Positions 8,538-17,316 of a stretch of DNA of 64,000 nt are shown piece by piece. Within the stretch, counting starts at the first letter, position 1, and every line of letters begins with the position of its first letter. Origin of the DNA: Amaricoccus macauensis_A. Its GTDB lineage: Bacteria; Pseudomonadota; Alphaproteobacteria; Rhodobacterales; Rhodobacteraceae. The DNA lies in contig NZ_JBNAFY010000005.1 in the NCBI RefSeq assembly GCF_049800915.1, forward strand, positions 292,323-356,322. The letters are read 5' to 3'. The notes under the pieces are model-generated. The model was not told the DNA's origin. It did no database searches and saw nothing but the letters and a program-made list of their open reading frames with translations. A program made the position numbers and the translations under genes.

Positions 8538-8565
8538 TTTATAGCTACCGTCTCGGCGAGAGCAA
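8538..8565 (-). promoter_or_regulatory. Promoter of tRNA-Pro
   Basis: Minus strand TTGCTC (8565-8560), 16-bp spacer, TATAAA (8543-8538). The -10 box ends 11 bp before the mature tRNA 5' end. Confidence 0.55.
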
Positions 8566-8656
8566 GCGGAAAGCGGCGGGAAATGTGCCCCTTTTTCCGC
8601 AACCTGCCCATTACGAAAATTCAGGGCCGAAGCCGGACTGCCAGACATTGCCCGCA

Positions 8657-9394
8657 TCATTCCGCCAGCCCTTCGGCCATACGCTCGCGCAGGGCCTGGA
8701 GCTCGCCGAACAAGGCCCGCAATTCCGCCTTGCGATCGACCGGCCCGTCCTTTGCGTCGACCCCTTCCGGATCGGGCGCGACGGCCGGTTCCTCCGCAGC
8801 TTCCGTTTCCTCCGAAGTGGCTTCCTCTACGCCCGCCTCTTCGACGGTGTCCGGGGCAGCCTCGGCCTCCGGAGCCGGATCCGCTTCGCTCGTGGTCACT
8901 TCTTCCGACACGATCATATCGGCCTGATCGGCCTCCCCAAATCCAAACGCCAGTTCGGGCTCCCGCGCAACCGCGCCCCGGTCATCCGGCCAGCCCCCGC
9001 TTTCCTGGGGGCAATCCGCTTCGACAGGCTGTAGCGCGCTTTCCCTCGCCTCGTCTTCGCAAGCCGCAACCGGCGATGCAACCGTTTCCTGATCCACTCC
9101 ATTGAACCGGCCGGACCCCCCCGGTGTACCGAGGCCGACCACATGACGCACGCCCTTCTCGCGCAAGATCTTTTGCACGCCCTTGATGGTCATTCCGTCA
9201 TCGTAGAGAAGCCCGCGAATGCCGCGCAGAAGACAGATATCCTCCGGCCTGTAGTAGCGTCGCCCCCCACCCCGCTTCACCGGCTTGACCTGCGAGAACC
9301 GGGATTCCCAGAACCTCAGGACATGGGGCGGCACATCAAGGGCACCGGCGACTTCGCTGATCGTTCGGAAAGCTTCAGGGGATTTGGTCGCCAC
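8657..9394 (-). CDS. MerR family transcriptional regulator (245 aa)
   Basis: N-terminal MerR helix-turn-helix (about residues 8-75): FRTISEVAGALDVPPHVLRFWE, then RRYYRPEDICLLRGI and the hinge helix TIKGVQKILREKGV. The rest is a long low-complexity acidic tail rich in Glu and Ala (about 165-215), then a short helix at the C-terminus (AELRALFGELQALRERMAEGL). This MerR protein regularly follows ihfA in Rhodobacterales. The GTG at 9394 (VATKSPEAFRTI) matches the family N-terminus and follows GGGAG. The upstream extension to 9517 is rejected because it runs nearly into ihfA. Target and ligand unknown. Confidence 0.82.
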   Translation of the reverse strand: MATKSPEAFRTISEVAGALDVPPHVLRFWESRFSQVKPVKRGGGRRYYRPEDICLLRGIRGLLYDDGMTIKGVQKILREKGVRHVVGLGTPGGSGRFNGVDQETVASPVAACEDEARESALQPVEADCPQESGGWPDDRGAVAREPELAFGFGEADQADMIVSEEVTTSEADPAPEAEAAPDTVEEAGVEEATSEETEAAEEPAVAPDPEGVDAKDGPVDRKAELRALFGELQALRERMAEGLAE

Positions 9395-9527
9395 GAAACT
9401 GGGTCTCCCGCTGTGGTCAGGGTCCTTCAGCGGGGACGAGGCGCCGGAGGAACTCCTGACGAGATTATTCCTGAGCGAGGCGGGTACCCGGGGGAAAAAT
9501 TGGCCCGGGCGCCCCATGAATGCTGCC

Positions 9528-9830
9528 TCAGCGCTTGTTGCCGGCGTCCACCCGGTCCTTCATGATATGCGATGGCCGGAAAGTGAGCACCCGGCGGGGC
9601 TCGATCGGAACCTCCTCGCCAGTCTTGGGATTTCGGCCGATCCTCGCGGATTTGGACCGGACACTGAATGTGCCGAACGAGGAGATTTTCACCGTCTCGC
9701 CGCGCACCAGCGCATCGGACATGTGCTGCAGCACGGATTCCACGAGCTCGGCCGACTCATTCCGAGAAAGCCCGACTTCGGTAAAAACCGCCTCACTCAG
9801 CTCCATGCGCGTGAGTGTCTTTTCGCTCAT
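9528..9830 (-). CDS. ihfA: Integration host factor subunit alpha (100 aa)
   Basis: DNA-bending nucleoid protein of the HU/IHF family that works with IhfB in replication, recombination and transcription. The sequence shows LTRMELSEAV at the start, VKISSFGTFSVRSKSAR, and the DNA-binding arm GRNPKTGEEVPI with the Pro that intercalates between bases. Length and order (fabH, ihfA, MerR) are those expected in Rhodobacterales. Confidence 0.95.
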   Translation of the reverse strand: MSEKTLTRMELSEAVFTEVGLSRNESAELVESVLQHMSDALVRGETVKISSFGTFSVRSKSARIGRNPKTGEEVPIEPRRVLTFRPSHIMKDRVDAGNKR

Positions 9831-9923
9831 CGGCTCTTCCCTGTCGTTTGTTGATTAACGCAAGGTAAGAGATAAAAGGAAAAGCGTCAATAACAACGAC
9901 TTGGCCGTTTCACCGAAGACGCG

Positions 9924-10901
9924 CTACCAACGAATGACCGCTGCTCCCCACGCAAGGCCACCGCCGATGGCCTCGATCAGGAGCACATCGCCGGGGCTGA
10001 ACCTGCCTTCTGAGGCGGCACAGGAAAGCGCGAGTGGAATCGAGGCCGCCGAGGTATTGCCGTGGTCCTGCACCGTCACGACGACCTTTTCCATCGGAAT
10101 GCCGAACTTGGCCGCGGTTTGGGTCATGATCCGCAGGTTGGCCTGATGCGGCACCATCCAGTCCACATCGCCCTTGTCCAGTCCCGCGGCGTCAAGCGCA
10201 GCCTCGCCCGCCTGGGCGAGCTTGACGACCGCATGCTTGAAGACCTCGCGCCCGGCCATGTGAACGACACCGGCCGTGCCCGTCGAGGACGGCCCGCCAT
10301 CGACATAGAGGATGTCCGTGTAACGCCCGTCAGAGTTGAGATTCGCCGCAAGGATACCGCGGTCTTCCGATCCGCCGGTGCCTTCCTGCGCACGCAGGAC
10401 AAGAGCACCCGCCCCGTCACCGAAGAGCACGCAGGTGCCACGGTCGGTGAAATCGAGAATGCGGGAGAAGGTCTCCGCACCGATCACCATCACGGTCCGG
10501 ACCTGTCCGGATCGAATCAGCGCATCGGCCTGCGCCACGGCAAAGACGAACCCCGCACAGACCGCCTGGATATCAAAGGCAAATCCGCCCTTCATGCCGA
10601 TGGCCGTCTGCACCCGCACGGCAGTGGACGGAAAGGTCTGGTCCGGTGTCGCGGTAGCGAGAATCACCGCATCGATTTCCGAGCCGTCCATTCCTCCATT
10701 GGCGAGCGCGGCCTTGGCCGCGGCAATCGCGAGGTCGGAGGTCTTCTCGCCCTCGGCGGCGTAGTGCCGCCGCTTGATCCCGGTCCGGGAACTGATCCAT
10801 TCGTCGGAGGTATCGAGTGTTGCTTCGAACTCCGCGTTCTCAACCACCCGTTCCGGTAGATAGTGCCCGCAGCAGACCGGGACGGCGCGGTAGATAGTCA
10901 T
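9924..10901 (-). CDS. fabH: 3-oxoacyl-[ACP] synthase III (325 aa)
   Basis: Starts fatty-acid synthesis by condensing acetyl-CoA with malonyl-ACP. The catalytic triad is visible: Cys115 in DIQAVCAGF, His252 in VPHQANLRI, and Asn282 in DHGNTSAAS. The length is normal for FabH. The start codon overlaps the plsX stop by four bases (ATGA), so the two are translationally coupled; plsX supplies the acyl-phosphate step of phospholipid synthesis, while FabH sets fatty-acid flux. ihfA lies 93 bp downstream. Confidence 0.96.
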   Translation of the reverse strand: MTIYRAVPVCCGHYLPERVVENAEFEATLDTSDEWISSRTGIKRRHYAAEGEKTSDLAIAAAKAALANGGMDGSEIDAVILATATPDQTFPSTAVRVQTAIGMKGGFAFDIQAVCAGFVFAVAQADALIRSGQVRTVMVIGAETFSRILDFTDRGTCVLFGDGAGALVLRAQEGTGGSEDRGILAANLNSDGRYTDILYVDGGPSSTGTAGVVHMAGREVFKHAVVKLAQAGEAALDAAGLDKGDVDWMVPHQANLRIMTQTAAKFGIPMEKVVVTVQDHGNTSAASIPLALSCAASEGRFSPGDVLLIEAIGGGLAWGAAVIRW

Positions 10902-12031
10902 GAAAGTCCCCCCTCGGGTATTGCCTTGCCTGAGGGATCCGCTCCCGAATGCTGCGCGCCCGCAGCAACCCGCGCCACGAGGCGGCGGTTGAACCCGCTC
11001 TCGGACAGCGTGAATGCAAGCTTGATGGCCGCCGAAACGCCGGTTGCGTCCGCGCTGCCATGGGATTTGATTACCGTGCCGTTCAACCCGAGGAACACGC
11101 CGCCATTGACGCGTCGCGGGTCGATCCGCTTCTGGAACCGCCGGAGCGAGGTCAGGGCGAAAAGCCCCCCCACGCGCGACAGCAGGGAATAGTTGAATGC
11201 ATCGCGCAGGAGATCACCGATCATGCGCGCCGTGCCCTCGGCTGCCTTGAGCGCGACATTGCCCGCGAATCCGTCTGTCACGATGACATCGACCCGGTCG
11301 GAAGGCATGTCGTTGCCCTCCACATAGCCGATATACTCGAATTCCCCGGTGGTGCTGGCTGCGGCCATCAGTTCGGCGGCCTCATGCAGTTCCGAGCGCC
11401 CCTTGTGCTCCTCGGTTCCGACATTGAGCAGGCCAATACGTGGTGTGTGGATTCCCAACGCATTGCGCGCGTAGGACGTGCCCATAAGCGCGAATTTCAG
11501 GAGATCCTTCGCGTCGGCACGGATGTCCGCGCCCGCGTCCAGAACCACGTTGTAGCCGGATGGATTGCGCGACGGCCAAAGCACCGCGATCGCGGGGCGA
11601 TCCACACCCGGCGCCTTGCGCAGCGCGAGCATCGACAGCGCCATCAGCGCGCCGGTGTTGCCGCAGGAAATCACCGCAGGCGATTCGCCATCGCGAACGG
11701 ATTGCAGTGCGTTCCACATGCTCGACCCCTTCGCAGCCCTCAGGGCACGCGAAGGTTTCGCATCCATGCCGATCACACTGGACGCATGCCGAATCTCGGT
11801 CCGCGCAGCCAGCGGTGACTGGCGGCGGATCGCGGCCTCCAGGGCATCGCCGTCCCCGTGGACGATGTAACGAAGCCTGGGGTTCTTCTCGAGCGACTTC
11901 CCCATTCCGCGGACAACATCTGCCACCCCCCGGTCGCCGCCCATGGCGTCGATCGAGATGACGATATCCCCGGACTCGCCGGATGCTGCTTCACCGGCGT
12001 GGGAGGTCTCAGAAGTGTCCGTGGTGGTCAT
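10898..12031 (-). CDS. plsX: Phosphate acyltransferase PlsX (377 aa)
   Basis: Makes acyl-phosphate from acyl-ACP for glycerol-3-phosphate acylation. The family signature VISIDAMGGDRG is near residue 25, followed by SCGNTGALMALSML, IGLLNVGTEEHKG and VVTDGFAGNVALK. The first 23 residues are a polar extension rich in Ser, Thr and Glu not needed for the fold; an internal start could exist, but none has a better ribosome-binding site. It is peripheral to the inner membrane in known cases. It sits between rpmF (27-bp gap) and fabH (4-bp overlap), the classical DUF177-rpmF-plsX-fabH order. Confidence 0.96.
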   Translation of the reverse strand: MTTTDTSETSHAGEAASGESGDIVISIDAMGGDRGVADVVRGMGKSLEKNPRLRYIVHGDGDALEAAIRRQSPLAARTEIRHASSVIGMDAKPSRALRAAKGSSMWNALQSVRDGESPAVISCGNTGALMALSMLALRKAPGVDRPAIAVLWPSRNPSGYNVVLDAGADIRADAKDLLKFALMGTSYARNALGIHTPRIGLLNVGTEEHKGRSELHEAAELMAAASTTGEFEYIGYVEGNDMPSDRVDVIVTDGFAGNVALKAAEGTARMIGDLLRDAFNYSLLSRVGGLFALTSLRRFQKRIDPRRVNGGVFLGLNGTVIKSHGSADATGVSAAIKLAFTLSESGFNRRLVARVAAGAQHSGADPSGKAIPEGGLS

Positions 12032-12058
12032 TCCGGACCCGCCTCACGCAGGCTCAGT

Positions 12059-12265
12059 TCAAGCGGCTTCGTCGTCGAGGTCGATGTCCTCAACCGTGCT
12101 GACGACCTCGCGGCCGTCATAATGCCCGCAGGCGCCGCAAACGTGGTGCGGACGGCGCAGTTCGCCGCAGTTGGGGCATTCATTCGGATTGCCCGCGACC
12201 AGCGCGTCATGCGCACGACGCATGCCCCGCTTGGAGCGCGTGATCTTGCTCTTGGGTACAGCCAT
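12059..12265 (-). CDS. rpmF: 50S ribosomal protein L32 (68 aa)
   Basis: Small large-subunit protein. MAVPKSKITRSKRGMRRAHDAL is the L32 N-terminus, and the zinc-ribbon cysteines are retained as CPNCGELRRPHHVCGACG. The C-terminus ends in an acidic stretch (IDLDDEAA). It lies between the DUF177 gene and plsX, as in many Proteobacteria. A 260-bp gap before it gives room for its own promoter; I see no box pair there worth naming. Confidence 0.97.
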   Translation of the reverse strand: MAVPKSKITRSKRGMRRAHDALVAGNPNECPNCGELRRPHHVCGACGHYDGREVVSTVEDIDLDDEAA

Positions 12266-12525
12266 CTTTCAAACCTCTGTGTCACGCGGGCTCGGCCCGG
12301 ACCACAAATCCCGTAGTTGCATCTTTCCGGCACCGGATACAGAAACCTGCGCGACATGTCACGCGGAAGCTTCCGGACCGGGAAGGGAAACGAAGCGCGG
12401 AAAATAGCGATTGCCCGTCCGGGCGCAAGGGAAAATCGTGCATATGGCGAAATTGCTCAGCCCTCCCTGATAAATTCCACACGCGCCGGCCGGCACGTCT
12501 GGTGAGGTCGCGCGTCAGGCGCTGC

Positions 12526-13098
12526 TCAGCTCTTGCCGGCCAGCTTGTCCTTGAGGGCCGCGAGCGCCGCGAATGGCTTGGTATCCTCATCCTCGAGCGG
12601 CGTCACCCCCTCACCCGCGTAGGTCTTCTGGCCAAGCTCGGCGCCTTCCTTGCGCGGGTAGGCCGGAAGCGCCAGCGCCAGCGCCTCGATCGCCACCAGT
12701 CCGAGGTCGATTTCCCGCCCCAGCGGCTCGATCTCGTCGTCATCCTCCGGCGAAAGCAGGATATCGCTGGCCTCGGCCCCCTGGACCGGCCGGAATTCCC
12801 GCCGCACGGGCTGGTCGATCCGTGTCGTCACCGGCTCGAGCGTGACCACGCAGGTCTGCACGACCGTGGCGCCGAACTGCCCGGAAAGTTCCCAGCCGGC
12901 CCGATCCAGCGGGGTCAGCGTCCCGGTGAATCGCAGCTTCCGCAGCGCCTGCGCCCCCATGAGCCGTGCTATGGCCTCCGCCTCGGGTGGCTCGGGGGAT
13001 ATGTCGAAACGGAAATCCTCCGCATCACGCAGCTGCGCCAAGTCGAGAACTCGCGCAAATTCCGCGTTGAGCGGCGAGGTTCTGGCGAGATCGGGCAT
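12526..13098 (-). CDS. DUF177 / YceD family protein (190 aa)
   Basis: Family partner of rpmF, implicated in 23S rRNA accumulation in plants and bacteria. Recognised from position plus the pattern DRAGWELSGQFGATVVQTCVVTLEPV, where a CxxT/S-L-E-P-V segment is the family hallmark, and the acidic middle region LLSPEDDDEIEPLG. The ATG at 13098 follows GGGAGG at five bases; the GTG at 13131 is therefore unlikely. Its stop is 260 bp from rpmF, a longer gap than usual for this pair. Confidence 0.85.
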   Translation of the reverse strand: MPDLARTSPLNAEFARVLDLAQLRDAEDFRFDISPEPPEAEAIARLMGAQALRKLRFTGTLTPLDRAGWELSGQFGATVVQTCVVTLEPVTTRIDQPVRREFRPVQGAEASDILLSPEDDDEIEPLGREIDLGLVAIEALALALPAYPRKEGAELGQKTYAGEGVTPLEDEDTKPFAALAALKDKLAGKS

Positions 13099-13263
13099 TT
13101 TCGCCTCCCGGCTTGATCCGGATTGGGTCACGACCCCGGATCGGCTTCATCATTGCGAGCGAAAGCGGGGAAAGGGTCCACCCGGGTTTTCGCTCTGGTT
13201 CCTTGAATTTAGACCATCTGCGCGGTAGGGGAGCAAGGTCTTTACTGCCAGAATAGGATTCCG

Positions 13264-13719
13264 ATGGCTCTGTCTTCGCTGCATCGCGCCATTCTCGGTC
13301 TAACGATTGCAGGGGCCCTCAGCCTCGGCTGTGCGCCGACCATCCGGGTCCACGGCTATGTGCCGCCCGAATCCGATATCGCGACGGTTCAACCCGGCGT
13401 CGACAATTTCGAGAGCGTCTCGGAAAAGCTCGGGCAGCCGTCCTCGAACGGCCTCCTGCAGGACCGGGCCTGGTATTACGTCCAGAGCACGGTGCGCAAC
13501 TACACCTACAATCGCCCGACCGTGGTGGATCGCACGGTACTGGCTGTGGAGTTCAACGAGAACGGCGTCGTGAGCGGACTGGCCAAATACGGCCTCGAGG
13601 ATGGACGAATCATCAACCTCACTGCCCGCACCACCGAAACCGGCGGCCGGACGCTCGGCGTTCTCGAGCAGCTCTTCGGCAACCTGCTGAACATCGACGC
13701 AGAACAGTTCAACCAGTAG
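13264..13719 (+). CDS. bamE: BamE/SmpA-like outer-membrane assembly lipoprotein (151 aa)
   Basis: A lipoprotein with a signal peptide ending in the lipobox LSLGC (Cys23). The mature part carries the BamE pattern: VQPGVDNFESVSEKLGQPSS, then DRAWYYVQSTV and a TVLAVEFNENGVVSGL segment. In the BAM complex BamE supports folding of outer-membrane beta-barrels. It is divergent from DUF177, and the YbgC-type gene follows after 22 bp, so they probably share a transcript. Confidence 0.85.
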   Translation: MALSSLHRAILGLTIAGALSLGCAPTIRVHGYVPPESDIATVQPGVDNFESVSEKLGQPSSNGLLQDRAWYYVQSTVRNYTYNRPTVVDRTVLAVEFNENGVVSGLAKYGLEDGRIINLTARTTETGGRTLGVLEQLFGNLLNIDAEQFNQ

Positions 13720-13741
13720 AACCAGCAGCGAGGCGCGTCTC

Positions 13742-14152
13742 ATGGCCCACGAATTTCGCCTTCGTGTCTACTACGAGGACACCGACGCCGGCGGCGTCGT
13801 CTATCACGCGAACTACCTCTGCTTCGCGGAACGGGCGCGCAGCGAGGCCCTGATCGACCTCGGCCTGTCGCAGACCTATCTGCGCGAATCCCAGGGTTTC
13901 CTGTTCATGGTCCGCGCCGCGGCGCTCGATTACCGCGCCCCGGCGTTTCTCGAGGACGAACTCGTGGTCCGCACCCGCGTCGACCTGCTGGGCGGCGCGC
14001 GCATCCTCATGCGTCAGGACATCTGCCGCGGCGATCAGATCCTTGTTGTCTGCGACATCACGCTCGTCTGCGTCGGTACGGAAGGCCGGGCCGCCCGCGT
14101 GCCGGACGACATCCGGGAGAAGCTGGCAACCCTCAAGGAAACGGCCGCCTGA
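13742..14152 (+). CDS. ybgC: Acyl-CoA thioesterase, YbgC/4HBT family (136 aa)
   Basis: Hot-dog fold thioesterase. The YbgC signature YYEDTDAGGVVYHANYLCFAERARSE contains the catalytic Asp in EDTDAGGVVYH, and the length is standard. YbgC normally precedes tolQ of the Tol-Pal system. Here it follows the BamE-like gene and no tol gene is present in the window. It could therefore be the Tol-Pal-associated enzyme displaced, or a related paralogue. Substrate is probably short to medium acyl-CoA or acyl-ACP. Confidence 0.85.
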   Translation: MAHEFRLRVYYEDTDAGGVVYHANYLCFAERARSEALIDLGLSQTYLRESQGFLFMVRAAALDYRAPAFLEDELVVRTRVDLLGGARILMRQDICRGDQILVVCDITLVCVGTEGRAARVPDDIREKLATLKETAA

Positions 14153-14178
14153 GAGCGCATGCCCTCCGCAATTGCGGA

Positions 14179-15228
<1,050 letters not shown>

Positions 15229-15283
15229 CCTTCCTCTCCCTGTTTCAAATGAACCTGATCGGCAAGAGTCTACCCAGTTCCTC

Positions 15284-15299
15284 TGGCAGAGCTTTGCCA
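15284..15299. promoter_or_regulatory. Near-perfect 16-bp palindrome, Lrp operator candidate
   Basis: TGGCAGAGCTTTGCCA has two half-sites differing from symmetry at one base. It lies midway in the 113-bp gap between the divergent alcohol dehydrogenase and Lrp genes. A further half-site-like TGGCAGG lies about 15 bp downstream. Lrp/AsnC dimers bind palindromes of about this length. Confidence 0.5.
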
Positions 15300-15341
15300 A
15301 AATTGCTTCCATGGCAGGATTTCTGAGAGCATTCTCCCAAC

Positions 15342-15848
15342 ATGACGAATGAAAAGAGCGGATTCTGCCCCATGGAACACCTCGACCGCGTGAATGCCGA
15401 AATCCTGACGCTGCTCCAATCCGACGGCAGGCTGTCAAACGCAAAGCTTGCCGAGAAGCTGTCCCTCAGTGAAACGCCCTGCTGGCGCCGTCTGAAGCGA
15501 CTCGAGGAAGAGGGTTTCATCGAGGGGTACCAGGCCAACCTCAACCGTCGGAAACTTGGCCTCGGGGTGCTTGCCTTCGTGCAGTTGAGCTGCTCGGAAC
15601 ACGATCCGGAATCGACACGTGCATTTCAGCGCGCGGTGCAGGACTGCCCAAACATCCTGTCCTGCCACAACACGACCGGCAGCGACGACTTTCTCATCGT
15701 CGCGGTTGCTCGCGATCTCGATGATTACAGCACATTCGTCGAGAACGTTCTTCGGCGGCTTCCGGGCGTGACAGGCATCAGATCAAACCTCTCGCTCCGT
15801 GAACTGAAATCCTCGACCTGCCTACCGGTCGCGGCCGCCCTGCGATAG
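15342..15848 (+). CDS. Lrp/AsnC family transcriptional regulator (168 aa)
   Basis: N-terminal helix-turn-helix: VNAEILTLLQSDGRLSNAKLAEKLSLSETPCWRR (about residues 18-52), followed by LEEEGFIEGYQANLNRRKLG. The C-terminal RAM/AsnC domain has the pattern CHNTTGSDDFLIVAVARDLDDYSTFV, with GSDDF as ligand-binding loop. The ATG at 15342 is used; another at 15372 (MEHLDRV) fits shorter homologues equally well, and neither has a strong ribosome-binding site. Likely regulates the divergent alcohol dehydrogenase. Confidence 0.9.
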   Translation: MTNEKSGFCPMEHLDRVNAEILTLLQSDGRLSNAKLAEKLSLSETPCWRRLKRLEEEGFIEGYQANLNRRKLGLGVLAFVQLSCSEHDPESTRAFQRAVQDCPNILSCHNTTGSDDFLIVAVARDLDDYSTFVENVLRRLPGVTGIRSNLSLRELKSSTCLPVAAALR

Positions 15849-15868
15849 CCGAGCTTCAAGCCCGGCGA

Positions 15869-16525
15869 TCAGACGAGGCTGTCGGGCGCGCCGTCGCCGT
15901 CCTCGCCGTCCTCCTCCTCGGTCCGGCCCGATCCGAGCCCGTCGAGGCCGGGGCGGTTATCCAGCATTCCCGCTGCCTTCAGCTCCGAAATTCCCGGCAG
16001 ATCCTTGGGCGATGACAATCCGAAGTGATCGAGAAACGCCTCGGTCACCACCAGTGTCACGGGGCGACCGGGTGACATGCGTCGCTTGCCAAGCCGCACC
16101 CAACCCAGTTCCATCAGCAGATCGACCGTGCCGCTCGAAACCGAAACGCCCCGGATCTCCTCGATCTCGGCCCGCGTCACCGGCTGGTGATAGGCAATGA
16201 TCGCCAGCGTCTCGATCGCGGCCCGGCTGAGCTTCTTCGTCTCGACCACCTGGTGGCTCATGAGAAAGCCCAGATCCGTCGCGGTGCGGAAGGCCCAGCC
16301 GTCGCCCACCCGCACCAGTTGCACCCCGCGGCTGGCATAGAGCTCGCGAAGACCCGCCAATGCCTCCTGAACGTCGCAACCCTCCGGAAGGCGCTCGGCG
16401 ATCTGGCGGCTCGAAAGCGGAGTGGCGGAGGCAAACAGTACCGCCTCGACCATGCGCTGCTGCTCGAGCGGAACCGGGATGGAGAAAACGGTATCGGCGT
16501 CGAAATCGTAGGTATTGTCGTTCAC
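15869..16525 (-). CDS. scpB: Segregation and condensation protein B (218 aa)
   Basis: Kleisin-interacting winged-helix protein of the SMC-ScpAB condensin. Visible hallmarks: VEAVLFASATPLSSRQIAERL, the core LSRAAIETLAIIAYHQPVTRAEIEEIRGV, and GRPVTLVVTEAFLDHFGLSSPKDLP. The start is the GTG at 16525, which overlaps the scpA stop as GTGA; the open frame upstream would be entirely inside scpA. The C-terminus is a long acidic tail (EEEDGEDGDGAPDSLV). Convergent with the Lrp gene. Confidence 0.92.
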   Translation of the reverse strand: MNDNTYDFDADTVFSIPVPLEQQRMVEAVLFASATPLSSRQIAERLPEGCDVQEALAGLRELYASRGVQLVRVGDGWAFRTATDLGFLMSHQVVETKKLSRAAIETLAIIAYHQPVTRAEIEEIRGVSVSSGTVDLLMELGWVRLGKRRMSPGRPVTLVVTEAFLDHFGLSSPKDLPGISELKAAGMLDNRPGLDGLGSGRTEEEDGEDGDGAPDSLV

Positions 16526-17316
16526 TGCTCGTCTTCCTTTACTATTCTTCTGAGCAGGATCGGCTGGAAGGTGCCGTCCTGCCTCACATCCAGCCGGCCC
16601 GCTTTCACGAGTTCCAGCGCCGCCGCGAAACTCGCGGCCATGGCGGAGCGGCGCTTCTTCGGCTCCCTCCGCCAGTCTTCCGGCAACCATGCCGAAAGCT
16701 CGAGCCAGTCCATGCTGACATTGCCCAGAAGCCCGCGCATCCGCTCGAGCGCCTGTTCCATGGTGTAAACCGGCTCACGCTCGAGGTGCAGAGGCCGGAA
16801 ATCCGACTTGGTCTTGATCCGGCTGTAGGCCTTGAGCAAATCCATCAGGCTGGCCTGGTGCTCGACCTTCGCTTCGCGCGCCACCGCCTGCGGTTCACCG
16901 CGCGCGAACATGTCGCGGCCCAGCTGGTCGCGCGCCATCAGCTGCGCCGCCGCCCGCCGCATCGCCTCCAGCCGCTGGAGCTGGAACGCCAGATGCTCGG
17001 CCAGATCCTCGCCGCTCGGGCCTTCGTCCTTGGGGTCGGGCGGGAGCAGCAACCGCGATTTCAGGAACGCCAGCCAGGCCGCCATCACAAGGTAATCCGC
17101 CGCCAGCTCGATCCGGAGCCGCTTGGCCTCCTCGACGAAGGCGAGATACTGCTCCGCCAGCTTCAGGACCGAAATCTTGCGCAGATCGACCTTCTGCCCG
17201 CGCGCCAGGGTCAGCAGCAGGTCAAGCGGCCCTTCGTAGCCATCGACTTCGACAACGAGCGCCTCGGCGGCAATACGTTCCGCCGTTGCTGCCTCATCGA
17301 AGAAATCGTCAGGCAT
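16522..17316 (-). CDS. scpA: Segregation and condensation protein A (264 aa)
   Basis: Kleisin subunit that bridges SMC heads. Evidence: VVEVDGYEGPLDLLLTLARGQKVDL near the N-terminus, the helical EQYLAFVEEAKRLRIELAADYLVMAAWLAFLKSRLLLP segment, and the C-terminal winged helix with FAAALELVKAGRLDVRQDGTF. The start at 17316 (MPDDFFDEA) overlaps the nagZ stop by eight bases; the longer frame would reach deep into nagZ. Coupled with scpB by a 4-bp overlap. Confidence 0.92.
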   Translation of the reverse strand: MPDDFFDEAATAERIAAEALVVEVDGYEGPLDLLLTLARGQKVDLRKISVLKLAEQYLAFVEEAKRLRIELAADYLVMAAWLAFLKSRLLLPPDPKDEGPSGEDLAEHLAFQLQRLEAMRRAAAQLMARDQLGRDMFARGEPQAVAREAKVEHQASLMDLLKAYSRIKTKSDFRPLHLEREPVYTMEQALERMRGLLGNVSMDWLELSAWLPEDWRREPKKRRSAMAASFAAALELVKAGRLDVRQDGTFQPILLRRIVKEDEQ

